Shown here one piece after another: positions 36,310 through 45,907 of a stretch of DNA of 64,000 nt. Location: positions 1 through 64,000 of the forward strand of contig NZ_NRSD01000008.1 of NCBI RefSeq assembly GCF_016583985.1, read 5' to 3'. This stretch comes from Thiocapsa imhoffii (GTDB lineage Bacteria > Pseudomonadota > Gammaproteobacteria > Chromatiales > Chromatiaceae). Positions within the stretch are counted from its first letter, which is position 1. Every line of letters starts with the position of its first letter. Both the position numbers and the translations under genes were made by a program. A model generated the notes under the pieces. It worked only from the letters and a program-made list of their open reading frames with translations, had not been told where the DNA came from and made no database searches.

Positions 36310-37602
36310 ATGCACTGCAATCAATGCGAACAGACCTACAAAAAAACCGCCTGTGCGACATCCCCCGGGATGTGCGGGAAAAATGAAGACATGCAGTCCC
36401 TACAGGAAACCCTCTTGTATGGACTCAAGGGTATGGCCGCTTATGCGCATCACGCGCGACGTTTGGGGAAATCCGACGAGACGGTCTCGGCCTTCATGGA
36501 AGAGGCCCTGTTTGCGACCATGACCAATGTGAACTTCGATCTCGAGAGTCTGCTGGAGTTTTGCCTCGAATGCGGTCGGATGAATCTGCGGGTCATGCAG
36601 ATGCTCGATGAGGGCCATGTCGAGACCTTTGGTCAGCCAACCCCGACACGCGTGCGGGAGGGAACGCAAGCCGGGCCTGGGATTTTGGTCACCGGCCATG
36701 ATCTGGTTGATCTGCGTGACCTCCTGCGTCAGGTTGAGGGCACGGATGTCCAGGTCTACACGCACGGTGAGATGTTGCCGGCGCACATGTATCCGTTCTT
36801 CCAACGCCATCCCAACTTGGCGGGTCACTACGGGGGCGCGTGGCAGAACCAGAAGCGCGAGTTCGCGGCCTTCCCAGGACCGGTTCTGGGCACGACCAAT
36901 TGCGTCTTGATCCCCACGGAGAGTTATCGGGGCCGACTCTTTACGACCCGCGCCACCGCTGTGCCCAATGGTCAGCGCATTCTCGACGGAGATTTTTCGA
37001 GCGTCATTGCCGAAGCGCGGCGTTGCCAACCGTGCATCGCGGTGACCACGGGTGAGTCGACCGTTGGCTTCCATCGCACGGTGTTACTCGACCATGCGCA
37101 AACGATCGTCGAGGCGGTGAAAGCGGGGCAGATCAGTCGCTTCTTCGTGATCGGTGGTTGTGATGGTGCGGACCCGGGACGGAATTATTTCAGTGACTAC
37201 GCGCAAGCGACTCCGGAGGATTCCTTCATCCTCACGCTTGGATGTGGGAAGTTCCGCATTCGCGATCATGCCTATGGTGAGCATCTCGGATTTCCGCGTT
37301 TGATGGATATGGGCCAGTGCAATGACGCCTATGGAGCCATCGCGGTCGCGCTCGCACTCGCCGAGGCGTTCGAGTGTGGTGTGAATGATCTCCCTTTGAC
37401 ACTGGTGATTAGCTGGTTCGAGCAAAAGGCGGTTGCGGTGCTCTTGACCTTGCTCAGCCTCGGCGTGCAGGGCATCACGCTCGGCCCCAGTGCACCGGCA
37501 TTCATCTCTCCCAACGTCTTCAAGATCCTGCAAGAGCGCTTCGCTGTGCGTCTAGCGGGTGATGATGCCGCCCATGATTTGCAACTCGCGCTCTGTGCCT
37601 GA
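36310..37602 (+). CDS. hcp: Hybrid cluster protein, short (class III-like)
   Basis: Cytoplasmic Fe-S protein that reduces NO or hydroxylamine and takes part in nitrosative stress defence. ATG 36310 places the N-terminal cluster cysteines at 3, 6, 15 and 22 (MHCNQCEQT, then CATSPGMC). All hybrid-cluster ligands are present: His130, Glu154, Cys198, Cys284, Cys312, Cys337 and Glu371, with Lys373. The His130-to-Glu154 spacing equals that of the Desulfovibrio protein, whose His is at 244, so about 114 residues of the second helical domain are missing. This is the hallmark of class III Hcp. The 430 aa length agrees. No hcr reductase gene is adjacent, so the electron donor is unknown. Confidence 0.9.
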   Translation: MHCNQCEQTYKKTACATSPGMCGKNEDMQSLQETLLYGLKGMAAYAHHARRLGKSDETVSAFMEEALFATMTNVNFDLESLLEFCLECGRMNLRVMQMLDEGHVETFGQPTPTRVREGTQAGPGILVTGHDLVDLRDLLRQVEGTDVQVYTHGEMLPAHMYPFFQRHPNLAGHYGGAWQNQKREFAAFPGPVLGTTNCVLIPTESYRGRLFTTRATAVPNGQRILDGDFSSVIAEARRCQPCIAVTTGESTVGFHRTVLLDHAQTIVEAVKAGQISRFFVIGGCDGADPGRNYFSDYAQATPEDSFILTLGCGKFRIRDHAYGEHLGFPRLMDMGQCNDAYGAIAVALALAEAFECGVNDLPLTLVISWFEQKAVAVLLTLLSLGVQGITLGPSAPAFISPNVFKILQERFAVRLAGDDAAHDLQLALCA

Positions 37603-37873
37603 GTGAGTGCACCTGAGCGTGCGGCCGTTGTGCCTGATCCCATGGCTGCCGCGGCTGAAGCCGCACGCTCTGTATCGCCCGCGGAGGTGCAATGGTGCCT
37701 CAGTGAGCCGCGGCGGATGCTCATGACTTAGTCAAGGGAACCGGTCCCAGTGCTGTGTACCTTGAACGTTGCTCGATCCCTCGCTACCCTGACTGCTCAA
37801 CTCATCTGATCTGATGCCCCCTGCGCGCCGAGTGCTGCGTGGGCGATGTGGTGTCCAGCGGCGGAGCGCATCC
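37603..37873. other. Hairpins and a recurring element downstream of hcp
   Basis: GAGCGTGCGGC (37615-37625) pairs perfectly with GCCGCACGCTC (37660-37670). Within this lies a compact alternative stem, GCGGCT/AGCCGC, at 37651-37664. TGACTTAGTCAAGGGA from 37725 resembles the palindrome region upstream of hcp. The structures could end hcp transcription, although there is no U-tract. Confidence 0.3.
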
Positions 37874-38695
37874 ATGAGCGACCACGAGGCGCGTCGCGAC
37901 GCGCTCTTCATGCAGCAGGCGATCGGGCATTTCTGGGGCGGGACGGCCACTCGCGATGGCCCACGGGTCCTGGATCTCGGCTGCGGTCAAGGGCAACTCG
38001 TCGCGGCGCTGCGAGAACGCGGGTTCGACGCCTGGGGCTGCGATGCCGAGTTTGCCGGCTCTGGTTCACCGCTGCCGCAATCGCCATGGCTACGCCCGAT
38101 CGCGCTTAATCCTTATCGGCTGCCGTTTGAGGATCGTGCCTTCGACGTGGTCTTGAGTCTTAGTGTGCTCGAACATGTCCAGGACAAGTCCGCCTGCTTG
38201 GTCGAGATCAAACGGATCCTGCGTCCGGGCGGCTGCGCCCTCCACCTTTTCCCGGCCAAGTGGTATCTGCCTTGGGAGCCGCATCTCAAGGTCCCACTCG
38301 CGAACTACTTCAGCCCCCGGAGTCCACGCTGGTGGCTGGCGATATGGGCGCGGCTAGGTCTGCGCCTGGCGCATCAACGGGCTTGGTCTTGGCGGGCGGT
38401 GGTCGACGAGAACGCACGTTACGAGCGAGAGGGCCTTGCCTACTGGAGCACGGGCGACTACCGCGCCTTGTCCCAGCGGGTGTTCGGTCACTGCGAGTGG
38501 CCCATGGACTGGTACATCACACACGCGGACGGCGGCTTTGCGCGACTCGCACGACGGCTTCCCGGACGCTGGCTCTTCGGATGGCTCTCGCGGGAGTTCC
38601 GGATGGCCTTCCTCCTCCATCGTCGTGCCGAGGATGCCGCTACCGCGCTGCTGGATGAGCCGATTCCTGATCCCCCGAGCCGCGGCGCTAGGTGA
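37874..38695 (+). CDS. Class I SAM-dependent methyltransferase
   Basis: A 273 aa Rossmann-type methyltransferase. Motif I is VLDLGCGQGQLVAALRERGF; the acidic end of strand 2 is GCDAEFAG; the post-motif region is LPFEDRAFDVVLSLSVLEHV and the motif III-like stretch LRPGGCALHLFP. The C-terminal half is tryptophan- and arginine-rich (YLPWEPHLKVPLANYFSP) and resembles methyltransferases acting on glycans or lipids, but the substrate is unknown. I use ATG 37874 because GGAG lies just upstream; the frame opens at 37814. It precedes the DUF4407-type gene by about 119 bases in the same direction. Confidence 0.8.
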   Translation: MSDHEARRDALFMQQAIGHFWGGTATRDGPRVLDLGCGQGQLVAALRERGFDAWGCDAEFAGSGSPLPQSPWLRPIALNPYRLPFEDRAFDVVLSLSVLEHVQDKSACLVEIKRILRPGGCALHLFPAKWYLPWEPHLKVPLANYFSPRSPRWWLAIWARLGLRLAHQRAWSWRAVVDENARYEREGLAYWSTGDYRALSQRVFGHCEWPMDWYITHADGGFARLARRLPGRWLFGWLSREFRMAFLLHRRAEDAATALLDEPIPDPPSRGAR

Positions 38696-38814
38696 CACCG
38701 CAATCAGAGCCTGCGCGGTGGGCCGCCGTGAAAAGAACGAACCTCGAGGGGGAGGCAATGGTTTATCCTTCCTCGCACGCGCTGTGCGGTCTTGATGAGA
38801 TGGAGGGTCGTTCA

Positions 38815-41280
38815 ATGGAACTCACTCGGCGTCTCCGGCCATTTTGGAGGGTGCCGTCGCTCGACTTCCTGCTTCTGCGCCCTTACGGCGACAGCCTCGC
38901 GACGCCCGCGGTGCGGGTCTGGATCGCCTTTGTCTGGATCATCATCTTTTTGATGGCCAGTATCGAGGGGGTTGTTTGGGGGCTAGTCGGCGCCTCGATC
39001 GTGCCGCAGGCAACGGCTTGGTTGCGCCCGATCGTCGGGCTGTTCATGTTCGTACTGATGTTCGCGGTCATCTGGATCGTCGATGCGTCACTCGTGATGT
39101 CCGAGCGTCCGATCCGCCCGCCGCGTGGTCAGAAGGCGCTCGGCAGCACCGATCAGCCAGGATCCGGGGCGCGCTGGTTCGTGGGATTGCTCTTGCGCAT
39201 CCTGATCGTGGCGGTTTCGCTCTATGTGACGGCGCCATTTCTGGCGAAGTTGATCCGTGCCGATGACATCGAGAGCCATCATCAGCGGCTTATCGAGGAG
39301 TATTACGCCGAGCGCGACGCCGCGTTCGAGACTCAAGTGGCGGCGCAGGCCAGGGGCATCGAGGCGCACTACGCGGGGTTGCTCCAACCGCTTGAGGAGG
39401 AGATCGAACGCCTGCGAGAGTCGCTTGCCAGCGAGCGTCAGCGTCGCACCCAGATCGAGACGACATATGCCCCAGAGATCAATGTTCTGCGCGCCGAACT
39501 CGCGGCCGCGCAGGCGCGTTTCGGGGATGAAATCCACGGGCGCGAGGAACGCCCCGCCGGGTATGGGCCCGAAGCCCGCCGCTGGGAGACCCGAGTCACC
39601 GAGCTGACGGCGGCCTTGCGTGAGCAACAGGAGGAGATCGATCAGCGCGTTGAGACGGTCGCGCGCGCCATTGTCGAGCTGGAGACGCGCCTCGCGTCAC
39701 GGACCGATGCACTCCAGCAACTCCGTCGTGAGCAACGGCAGGCGATCGAGCGCGTGCGGGCGGAGGTTGCCGCTCAGCAACTCGAGGAGAACCCGCCACG
39801 ACTGACCTTCGCGGCGCGCTCGAAAGCGCTGCAGGATCTCCGCGACAGTCCCGCCGAGGCAGGCGTACCCCATTTCGAGACGGTCGATGGCTTTGCTCAG
39901 GCCGCCTTGGCGATCCTGTTCTTTTCACTCATTGCGTTGAAGTTGTTCGAGCCTGCCGCGGTGCGTGCCTACTTCACCGAATCCTTGCAGTTGCGATATC
40001 GACAATATCGTGCGGGTGGCCTGACCGAGATTCCGGGTTTTGAGCATCCGAATGATCCGCGGCGATGCCTGAATCCAGTCGAGTTCGCGCGTCAATGGCG
40101 TCACTATGAGACGGATCCAGAGGGATTCTTTGCCGAACAACAGGTCCGCATGGACCTGGCTGAACCCGTGGTGACCCAACAGGCCGATCAATCCTTTCAA
40201 CGCGGCTTGTTGCGTCACCGACATGAGAACCTCGCACTGGAGCGCGAGACCACCGAGCGTCGTCATGAGATCGAGCTGGATGCCTACGAGCGCGAGCAGC
40301 GATTGCGGGCCGAGGCCATGACGGTGCAATTGGCCGACGAGGTGAGGGCGAAGAAGGACCATCGGGTGGTCGAACTCGAGTTGGAACTCCAGCGCGCGCG
40401 CGATGCCTGGAACCTGCTGAAGGCGCGTGAAGAGGCCGCGTTACGCGAGCGCACCGAAAACGCCGAGCAGTCCATCGAACAGGCGCGGCAGGAGCGACGC
40501 TTGCACGAGAAGGAACTCGATCAGCAGCGCGAGCAGCGCTGGGAGGAACTGCGGCAAACGGAACTCGAACGTCAGCGTCGTCATCAATTGGAACTGGCCG
40601 AACAGGCGCAGCGACGCCACCGCGAGGCATACCAGGACCGGTTGCGCTCGCTGCGTGAGGAGCTGACACGGGTGCGTGCACTGGAGTCCGAGCAGGCCAA
40701 CGCCGTCCGGGTGGCGCGCGACACACTGACCCAATTGGCGGAAGCAATCAGTGTGCTGCAAGAGCGGATTGCCCCGTTGGAAGTGGAACTCGCGGAGCAG
40801 CGGGCGCGGCGGCGCGATCTGGTCGCGGCGGCACTTGGCCCCGGCGAGAGCCTCTCACCTGCCGCCGGATCACGGCCGGTGTCGCGGGGCTTCTGGTCAC
40901 GCTCGGAGCCAGCAAGCGTTGCTCCGAGTGCGCGCGAGGCACGCCGTGAGCTGAAGACGCTCGAGAAACAATTGCGCTCACGGGGTGAGCGCTTAGCCGC
41001 GTGGCGGGAAGAATTGCGGACCCTCGAGGCCCGCCGCTCGCTGAGAGAGGACGAGCTCAGCGCACGCGAACAGACCCTGCGCCAACTCCAAGCGCGGGTC
41101 TTCTTCCATGAAGACGCGATTGGTGCCTTGCTCACGCATGATCTGCTGGTCGCAACGCCGATCCCCGCTCCAGACGCGCCCGGCGGGTCGAGCGACTCGC
41201 CGCTGCGTGTGCCTGATCCACCACAGGGGGTGACCCTGACCGATTCCGTGCCGGCTCGAGGCGGTCGCACTCAGCCCTGA
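38815..41280 (+). CDS. DUF4407-like membrane protein with very long coiled coil
   Basis: An 821 aa inner-membrane protein. ATG 38815 follows GGAGG at 9 bases; the longer frame from 38692 is not needed. Three or four membrane segments cluster at the N-terminus (WIAFVWIIIFLMASIEGVVW, then PIVGLFMFVLMFAVIWIVDA and LLLRILIVAVSLYVTAPFL). A further one near 370 (ALAILFFSLIALKLFEP) separates two long alpha-helical coiled-coil stretches, rich in E, R, Q and A, that make up most of the remaining 600 residues. The fold matches DUF4407 proteins, whose function is unknown. It overlaps the next methyltransferase gene by one base. Confidence 0.72.
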   Translation: MELTRRLRPFWRVPSLDFLLLRPYGDSLATPAVRVWIAFVWIIIFLMASIEGVVWGLVGASIVPQATAWLRPIVGLFMFVLMFAVIWIVDASLVMSERPIRPPRGQKALGSTDQPGSGARWFVGLLLRILIVAVSLYVTAPFLAKLIRADDIESHHQRLIEEYYAERDAAFETQVAAQARGIEAHYAGLLQPLEEEIERLRESLASERQRRTQIETTYAPEINVLRAELAAAQARFGDEIHGREERPAGYGPEARRWETRVTELTAALREQQEEIDQRVETVARAIVELETRLASRTDALQQLRREQRQAIERVRAEVAAQQLEENPPRLTFAARSKALQDLRDSPAEAGVPHFETVDGFAQAALAILFFSLIALKLFEPAAVRAYFTESLQLRYRQYRAGGLTEIPGFEHPNDPRRCLNPVEFARQWRHYETDPEGFFAEQQVRMDLAEPVVTQQADQSFQRGLLRHRHENLALERETTERRHEIELDAYEREQRLRAEAMTVQLADEVRAKKDHRVVELELELQRARDAWNLLKAREEAALRERTENAEQSIEQARQERRLHEKELDQQREQRWEELRQTELERQRRHQLELAEQAQRRHREAYQDRLRSLREELTRVRALESEQANAVRVARDTLTQLAEAISVLQERIAPLEVELAEQRARRRDLVAAALGPGESLSPAAGSRPVSRGFWSRSEPASVAPSAREARRELKTLEKQLRSRGERLAAWREELRTLEARRSLREDELSAREQTLRQLQARVFFHEDAIGALLTHDLLVATPIPAPDAPGGSSDSPLRVPDPPQGVTLTDSVPARGGRTQP

Positions 41281-42914
41281 TGGGAGGCCGCTTGAAGACG
41301 CTCGAGAGCTACGATCAGATTCCCTATGAGAGCTTCGCGATCACCGAGACGCATCCGGATGTGCTCGCGTCGATCGGTTGGCTGTTTGGTCTCGAGACCG
41401 CCGATCCGGAGCATTGCCGGGTCCTGGAGTTGGGTGCGGCCAGCGGCGGAAATCTGATTCCGATGGCCTTTCATCTGCCCTGGAGTCAATTCGTCGGCGT
41501 CGAGTTGTCGGGCGCGCAGGCGCGCGCTGGGCAGGCGATGATCGCCGAGCTCGGGCTTGGGAATCTCCGCCTTCTGCATCAGGACATCATGGCCGTCGAT
41601 GCGCATCAAGAGCCCTTCGACTTCATCCTGGTCCATGGTGTGTATTCGTGGGTTCCAGACGCGGTCAAGGAACGTATTCTGGAACTGTGTGGACGTTTAC
41701 TGAGCGCGCGCGGCATCGCCTATATCAGCTACAACGTCTTACCGGGCTGGCGTCAGCGCGGGATGTTGCGCGACATGCTCTTATTCCATTGTCGCGGCAT
41801 CACCGCACCGGGCGCACGGCTGCGGCGCGCGCGTGATCTGCTCGATCGGCTTGCGCTGGGTCTGCGAGAGGATCGACGACCCGAGGCGCAACCGCTGCGC
41901 AAGGAAGTGACCTATCTGCTCAGCGCCCGCCCGAGCTATCTCTACCACGAGTATCTGGAGGAGACCAACCATCCGGAGCTCTTCAGCGATGTCATCGCGC
42001 GTGCGCAACAACAGGGCCTCGCATTCCTCGCTGAGTCGAAGCTACATACCATGTTTTCGTCCACCCTCGGGGGGGCCGCGCGGCAGGTGCTCGATGGGCT
42101 TGGGGATCAGATGGCGCAGGAACAGTACATGGATTTTCTGCGCTTGCGTGCCTTTCGGCAAACCCTGTTGGTGCGCGCGGAGGCACGGCCTTGCTGGGAG
42201 ATCGATCTGGAGCGTCTCGGCGGCTGTTCGCTCCACGGGGATCTACAGCCCCTGCAGGCACCACAATGGAAACGAGTCAAACCCCAAGACTATCGCGCCC
42301 AGGATGGGGCCATGCTGCAGGTCGAGCAGCCCTTGACCAAGGCAATCCTCGCCGAGTTGGCCGAGGTCTATCCCAATGCGATCCCTGTGCGCCGCTTGCT
42401 CGAGGCCGCCGAGCAGAGGGTCCGCGCTGGTGCTGGGCGGCGGGTGACACCGGATCGCGATGCCTGTCTCGGCGAACTCTTCAACCTCTATGTGTCACAA
42501 GGCATTGGGCTGACACAGCGGAGAACCTGGTGGTCGAATCGCGTGGGTGTGCGTCCCCAGGCCATCGCCGTGGCACGGGCGCAGGCGGCCTCGGGCGAAG
42601 GGCATGTCGCGACGGTGCGTCATCGCAGTCTCGGGCTCGATGCGCTCTCGGCGTGGGTGCTGCGAGAGCTCGATGGACGCCGTGATCAAGCGGCCTTGTG
42701 CGCGGATCTGATCGCACAGGCGCATCAGGATGACGCCTTGAGCGCGGCATTGGGTGGCGCGTCCCGGTTGCAGGACGAGGACCTGCGGCAGCGCGTCCGA
42801 ACCAGTTTAACGCGGTTGCTCGAAGTCTTTGCCCGTGCCGGCTTGCTGGTGCCCGAGGAGGGTGACGGCGGGCTGGGCGCGGATACCGCACCAGCGAATC
42901 GAGTGCCCGGGTAA
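41280..42914 (+). CDS. SAM-dependent methyltransferase with C-terminal regulatory domain
   Basis: A 544 aa protein of the methyltransferase regulatory-domain (MethyTransf_Reg) type. Residues 1-150 hold the SAM domain: VLELGAASGGNLIPMAFHLP as motif I, FDFILVHGVYSWVPD, and ISYNVLPGWRQRGMLRDML. The central to C-terminal part (about 220-540) contains the regulatory domain, with YLYHEYLEETNHPELFSDV followed by a winged-helix-like tail. ATG 41280 overlaps the upstream stop as TGATG, indicating coupling; TTG 41292 with GGGAGG ahead is an alternative start. Substrates of this family are mostly unknown. The next gene begins 10 bases after its stop. Confidence 0.78.
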   Translation: MGGRLKTLESYDQIPYESFAITETHPDVLASIGWLFGLETADPEHCRVLELGAASGGNLIPMAFHLPWSQFVGVELSGAQARAGQAMIAELGLGNLRLLHQDIMAVDAHQEPFDFILVHGVYSWVPDAVKERILELCGRLLSARGIAYISYNVLPGWRQRGMLRDMLLFHCRGITAPGARLRRARDLLDRLALGLREDRRPEAQPLRKEVTYLLSARPSYLYHEYLEETNHPELFSDVIARAQQQGLAFLAESKLHTMFSSTLGGAARQVLDGLGDQMAQEQYMDFLRLRAFRQTLLVRAEARPCWEIDLERLGGCSLHGDLQPLQAPQWKRVKPQDYRAQDGAMLQVEQPLTKAILAELAEVYPNAIPVRRLLEAAEQRVRAGAGRRVTPDRDACLGELFNLYVSQGIGLTQRRTWWSNRVGVRPQAIAVARAQAASGEGHVATVRHRSLGLDALSAWVLRELDGRRDQAALCADLIAQAHQDDALSAALGGASRLQDEDLRQRVRTSLTRLLEVFARAGLLVPEEGDGGLGADTAPANRVPG

Positions 42915-42924
42915 TCGGCCCGCG

Positions 42925-45090
42925 ATGCGGCTCGGTGGCCGTTGCGTGGGCGTGCCAGCGGGCTGTGAGCGAGTCGGCCAGACGCTGGCGCCCAGGCGTG
43001 GGCGCGGCAATGCTTGGGTCTGGATCATGGTGGCGCTCGGGTGCGGCCTGCTGTGCATCCTGATCCTGCGCGTCGGATTCGATCATCTCATCGAGACCTC
43101 CGAGCCGATCGACACGAGCGTGCCGACGTCGATGCTGATGCTGGACCGCGAGGGGCGGTTATTGCGCGCCTTCACGGTCGAGGATGGGCGCTGGCGGCTG
43201 CCCGTCCGTCTCGATGAGGTCGATCCCACCTATTTACGCATGTTGCTGAGCTATGAGGATCGTCGTTTTCACACGCATGCGGGCGTGGATGTCTGGGCCC
43301 TCGGGCGGGCCGGTCTGCAGCGCATCACCAGCGGACGGATTCGCTCGGGTGGTTCGACCCTGAGCATGCAGGTGGCGCGCTTGCTGACCGGTGCCTCGAC
43401 CCGCGATCCGCGTGGAAAGATCGCGCAGATGCGCGCTGCGCTGTGGCTGGAGCGCCGCTTGGAGAAGCCCGCGATGCTGCAGGCGTACCTAACCCTCGCA
43501 CCCTATGGTGGCAACCTCGAAGGGGTGCGGGCGGCATCGCTGGCCTGGTTCGGTAAAGAGCCGCGACGTTTGACACACGCCGAGGCGGCACTTTTGGTGG
43601 CCTTGCCGCAAGCCCCCGAGGCGCGCCGTCCCGATCGTCATCCACAGGCTGCCCGGCGGGCTCGCGACCGGGTGCTGGAGCGTGCGCGTCTCGATGGGGT
43701 CATCGATGCCGTCGAGGCCGCGGCGGCACGGGCAGAACCCGTGCCGAGCACCCGTCGACCGGCGCCCTTGTTGGCGGCGCATGTCACCGATCGACTGCGC
43801 CGTGAAGCGCCCCGCCGTGCCGTGCAACGCCTCACCCTGGACGCTGCCTTGCAGGCGCGCTTGGAGGCGCTCGCGCGGGAGCGGTCGGCGCGGATCGGCC
43901 CGCGCGTCTCCATGGCGATCTTGGTGGCCGATCATGGCCGTGGCGAGGTCTTGGCGAGTGTCGGGTCATCCGATCTGTTCGATGCATCGCGTCAGGGTCA
44001 CGTGGAGATGACGCGAGCACTGCGCTCGCCGGGTTCGACCCTGAAGCCCGTCATCTATGGTTTGGCGTTCGAGGATGGGCGGGCGCATCCGGAGAGTCTG
44101 ATCGAGGATCGACCGAGCGCCTTCAGCGGTTATGTGCCGGCGAATTTCGATCTCGATTTCCAAGGTACCGTGACCGTGCGACAGGCACTGCAATGGTCAC
44201 TGAACATCCCCGCGGTGAAGTTGCTCGAGACCGTAGGATCCGCACGATTGGTGGCGCGTCTGCGCCGTGCGGGAGCGAACCCGGTGTTACCGGAGCTCGC
44301 GACGCCAGGTTTGGCGGTGGGGCTCGGTGGCGTGGGGATGTCGCTGCGGGATCTGGTCCTCGTCTATGGCGCCTTGGCACAAGGCGGGCGGCCCATGCCG
44401 CTGCGCGAGCGGGCGGCGGCGGTCGCGCCACGCCGCGCGCCCGAGGCTCTGCGCGGGGCCCCGGTGCTGGATGAACGGGCGGCGTGGTTCGTGGGATCGA
44501 TCCTCGCCGGTGCGCCGGCTCCCAGACATTCCGCCACCGGAACGTTGGCCTTCAAGACCGGGACCTCCTACGGGTATCGGGATGCCTGGGCGCTGGGTTA
44601 CGACGGCCGCCATGTCGTCGGGGTCTGGGTCGGGCGCCCCGATGGCGCGCCGGTCCCCGGGCTCATTGGGCTCGATGCGGCGGCGCCCATCCTCTTCGAG
44701 GTGTTCGCCCGACTGGGTCCGTCGACGCCGTTATCGCCCGCGCCACCCGGCCTCTTGCACGCGTCCTCCGCGGATCTGCCACCACCGCTGCGACGTGTTC
44801 AGGACGGGCGTCAGTCTCGATCCAGCCCCGTCGATCGACCCGAGATCGCCTACCCCCCGGCGGGTGCGCGGATCGATCTCGGTTTGACCACCGGCGAGGC
44901 ACGCCTCAGCCTGTTGCTGCGGGTTCGTCAAGGCGTTCCGCCCTTCGTTTGGTACGCTGATGGGGCGCCGGTGGTGCGCGAACCCTTTGCGCGCACCGCC
45001 GAATGGACTCCAGCCGGGCCAGGCTATGTCCGCCTCGCGGTTGTCGATGCGCGGGGTCAAGCCGATCGGGTGACGGTCTTCATCGAGTGA
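42925..45090 (+). CDS. pbpC: Penicillin-binding protein 1C
   Basis: Bifunctional peptidoglycan synthase of the PBP1C class, anchored by one N-terminal membrane helix (WIMVALGCGLLCILIL). The glycosyltransferase domain shows LSYEDRRFHTHAGVD, with the catalytic Glu in EDRRF, and GGSTLSMQVARLL. The transpeptidase motifs are SxxK in SPGSTLKP with Ser371 and Lys374, SLN in the WSLNIPAVK stretch, and KTG at 544 (FKTGTSYGYRDAW). The C-terminal BiPBP_C beta domain ends the 721 aa protein. I begin at ATG 42925, just after the preceding stop. The E. coli partner gene (an alpha-2-macroglobulin, yfhM) is not adjacent here. Confidence 0.9.
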   Translation: MRLGGRCVGVPAGCERVGQTLAPRRGRGNAWVWIMVALGCGLLCILILRVGFDHLIETSEPIDTSVPTSMLMLDREGRLLRAFTVEDGRWRLPVRLDEVDPTYLRMLLSYEDRRFHTHAGVDVWALGRAGLQRITSGRIRSGGSTLSMQVARLLTGASTRDPRGKIAQMRAALWLERRLEKPAMLQAYLTLAPYGGNLEGVRAASLAWFGKEPRRLTHAEAALLVALPQAPEARRPDRHPQAARRARDRVLERARLDGVIDAVEAAAARAEPVPSTRRPAPLLAAHVTDRLRREAPRRAVQRLTLDAALQARLEALARERSARIGPRVSMAILVADHGRGEVLASVGSSDLFDASRQGHVEMTRALRSPGSTLKPVIYGLAFEDGRAHPESLIEDRPSAFSGYVPANFDLDFQGTVTVRQALQWSLNIPAVKLLETVGSARLVARLRRAGANPVLPELATPGLAVGLGGVGMSLRDLVLVYGALAQGGRPMPLRERAAAVAPRRAPEALRGAPVLDERAAWFVGSILAGAPAPRHSATGTLAFKTGTSYGYRDAWALGYDGRHVVGVWVGRPDGAPVPGLIGLDAAAPILFEVFARLGPSTPLSPAPPGLLHASSADLPPPLRRVQDGRQSRSSPVDRPEIAYPPAGARIDLGLTTGEARLSLLLRVRQGVPPFVWYADGAPVVREPFARTAEWTPAGPGYVRLAVVDARGQADRVTVFIE

Positions 45091-45233
45091 GACCAACCGG
45101 CTTGGCGGGCGAGCCCAAGGCGTACCGGATTTCAGGCGTCTGTGTGCGCCTGTAGGCCGCTAGACAGGGCAAAGCATGATCAGTGGGCGACCCGAAACGT
45201 TGGACACCAGAGCGCAGACACCGAGATTCCATC

Positions 45234-45734
45234 ATGATGCCGCAGGCTGACAGAACACCCTCGTCGAGCAGAGTCAACATCACGCTGTGGATTCTGGTGG
45301 GGATCCTCGCCGCCGCGGTGGTGGCGACGGCGCTCCAGAAGGGTCTCCCCTTGCTCTATCCCGAGTTGCTGGAGGTGGGCGCGCTGGAGCGGCCCTGCGA
45401 CCTGCGCCAGTCGGACTGTGAGGTCCGCTTTCAGGCGGGTGGGCGCGTGCGCTTTGCCATCGAGCCGCGCAGCATTCCGCTGGTGACACCGCTTGCGCTA
45501 AGGGTCGAGCTGACAGGTCTCGATGCCGAGTCGGTCGAGGTGGATTTTGCCGGGGTGGACATGAATATGGGGTTCAATCGGGTGCGCCTCGAAGCCCAAG
45601 GAGGGAGCCGGTTCGCCGGACAGGGCACCTTGCCCGTCTGTGTGCGCGATCGCATGGAATGGGAGGCGAAGGTGCTGATTGCGACCCCGGACGGGATCCT
45701 TGCGGCGCCTTTTCGGTTCACGACCGACCGATGA
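45234..45734 (+). CDS. Single-pass membrane protein with FixH/YtkA-like periplasmic domain
   Basis: A 166 aa protein with one N-terminal membrane helix (ITLWILVGILAAAVVATALQ) and a periplasmic beta-rich part. That part contains the pattern VDFAGVDMNMGFNRVRLE, later GTLPVCVRDRMEWEAKVLIATPD. The M-x-M-G and GTLPVC pieces recall FixH/YtkA-like domains seen near copper- or oxidase-related genes, but this is a weak resemblance and may not indicate metal binding. Starts at ATG 45234 and 45237 are equally possible. It follows pbpC in the same direction after a 143-base gap, and may be co-transcribed with it. Confidence 0.62.
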   Translation: MMPQADRTPSSSRVNITLWILVGILAAAVVATALQKGLPLLYPELLEVGALERPCDLRQSDCEVRFQAGGRVRFAIEPRSIPLVTPLALRVELTGLDAESVEVDFAGVDMNMGFNRVRLEAQGGSRFAGQGTLPVCVRDRMEWEAKVLIATPDGILAAPFRFTTDR

Positions 45735-45907
45735 GACCGACCGATGAGATCGGGCGTCGCTCTGGCTCTCGTCCGGGTGATCGCGCCGAGGGCACCGATG
45801 CGTCGGCACCGCGCCTGCGCAACCCGGCGCAACGGGCGCGCGGATCAGTCTCGGCGTTCGCCGAATCTGTGCTGCCTTGATGCCATGGCGGGTCGAACGG
45901 GTCAGCC

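Noticed and set aside
45731..45880. 49-codon frame starting ATGA at the stop of the gene at 45234
   Set aside because: Apart from the overlap there is no protein-like pattern; the residues are mainly R, G, S and P typical of GC-rich chance frames.
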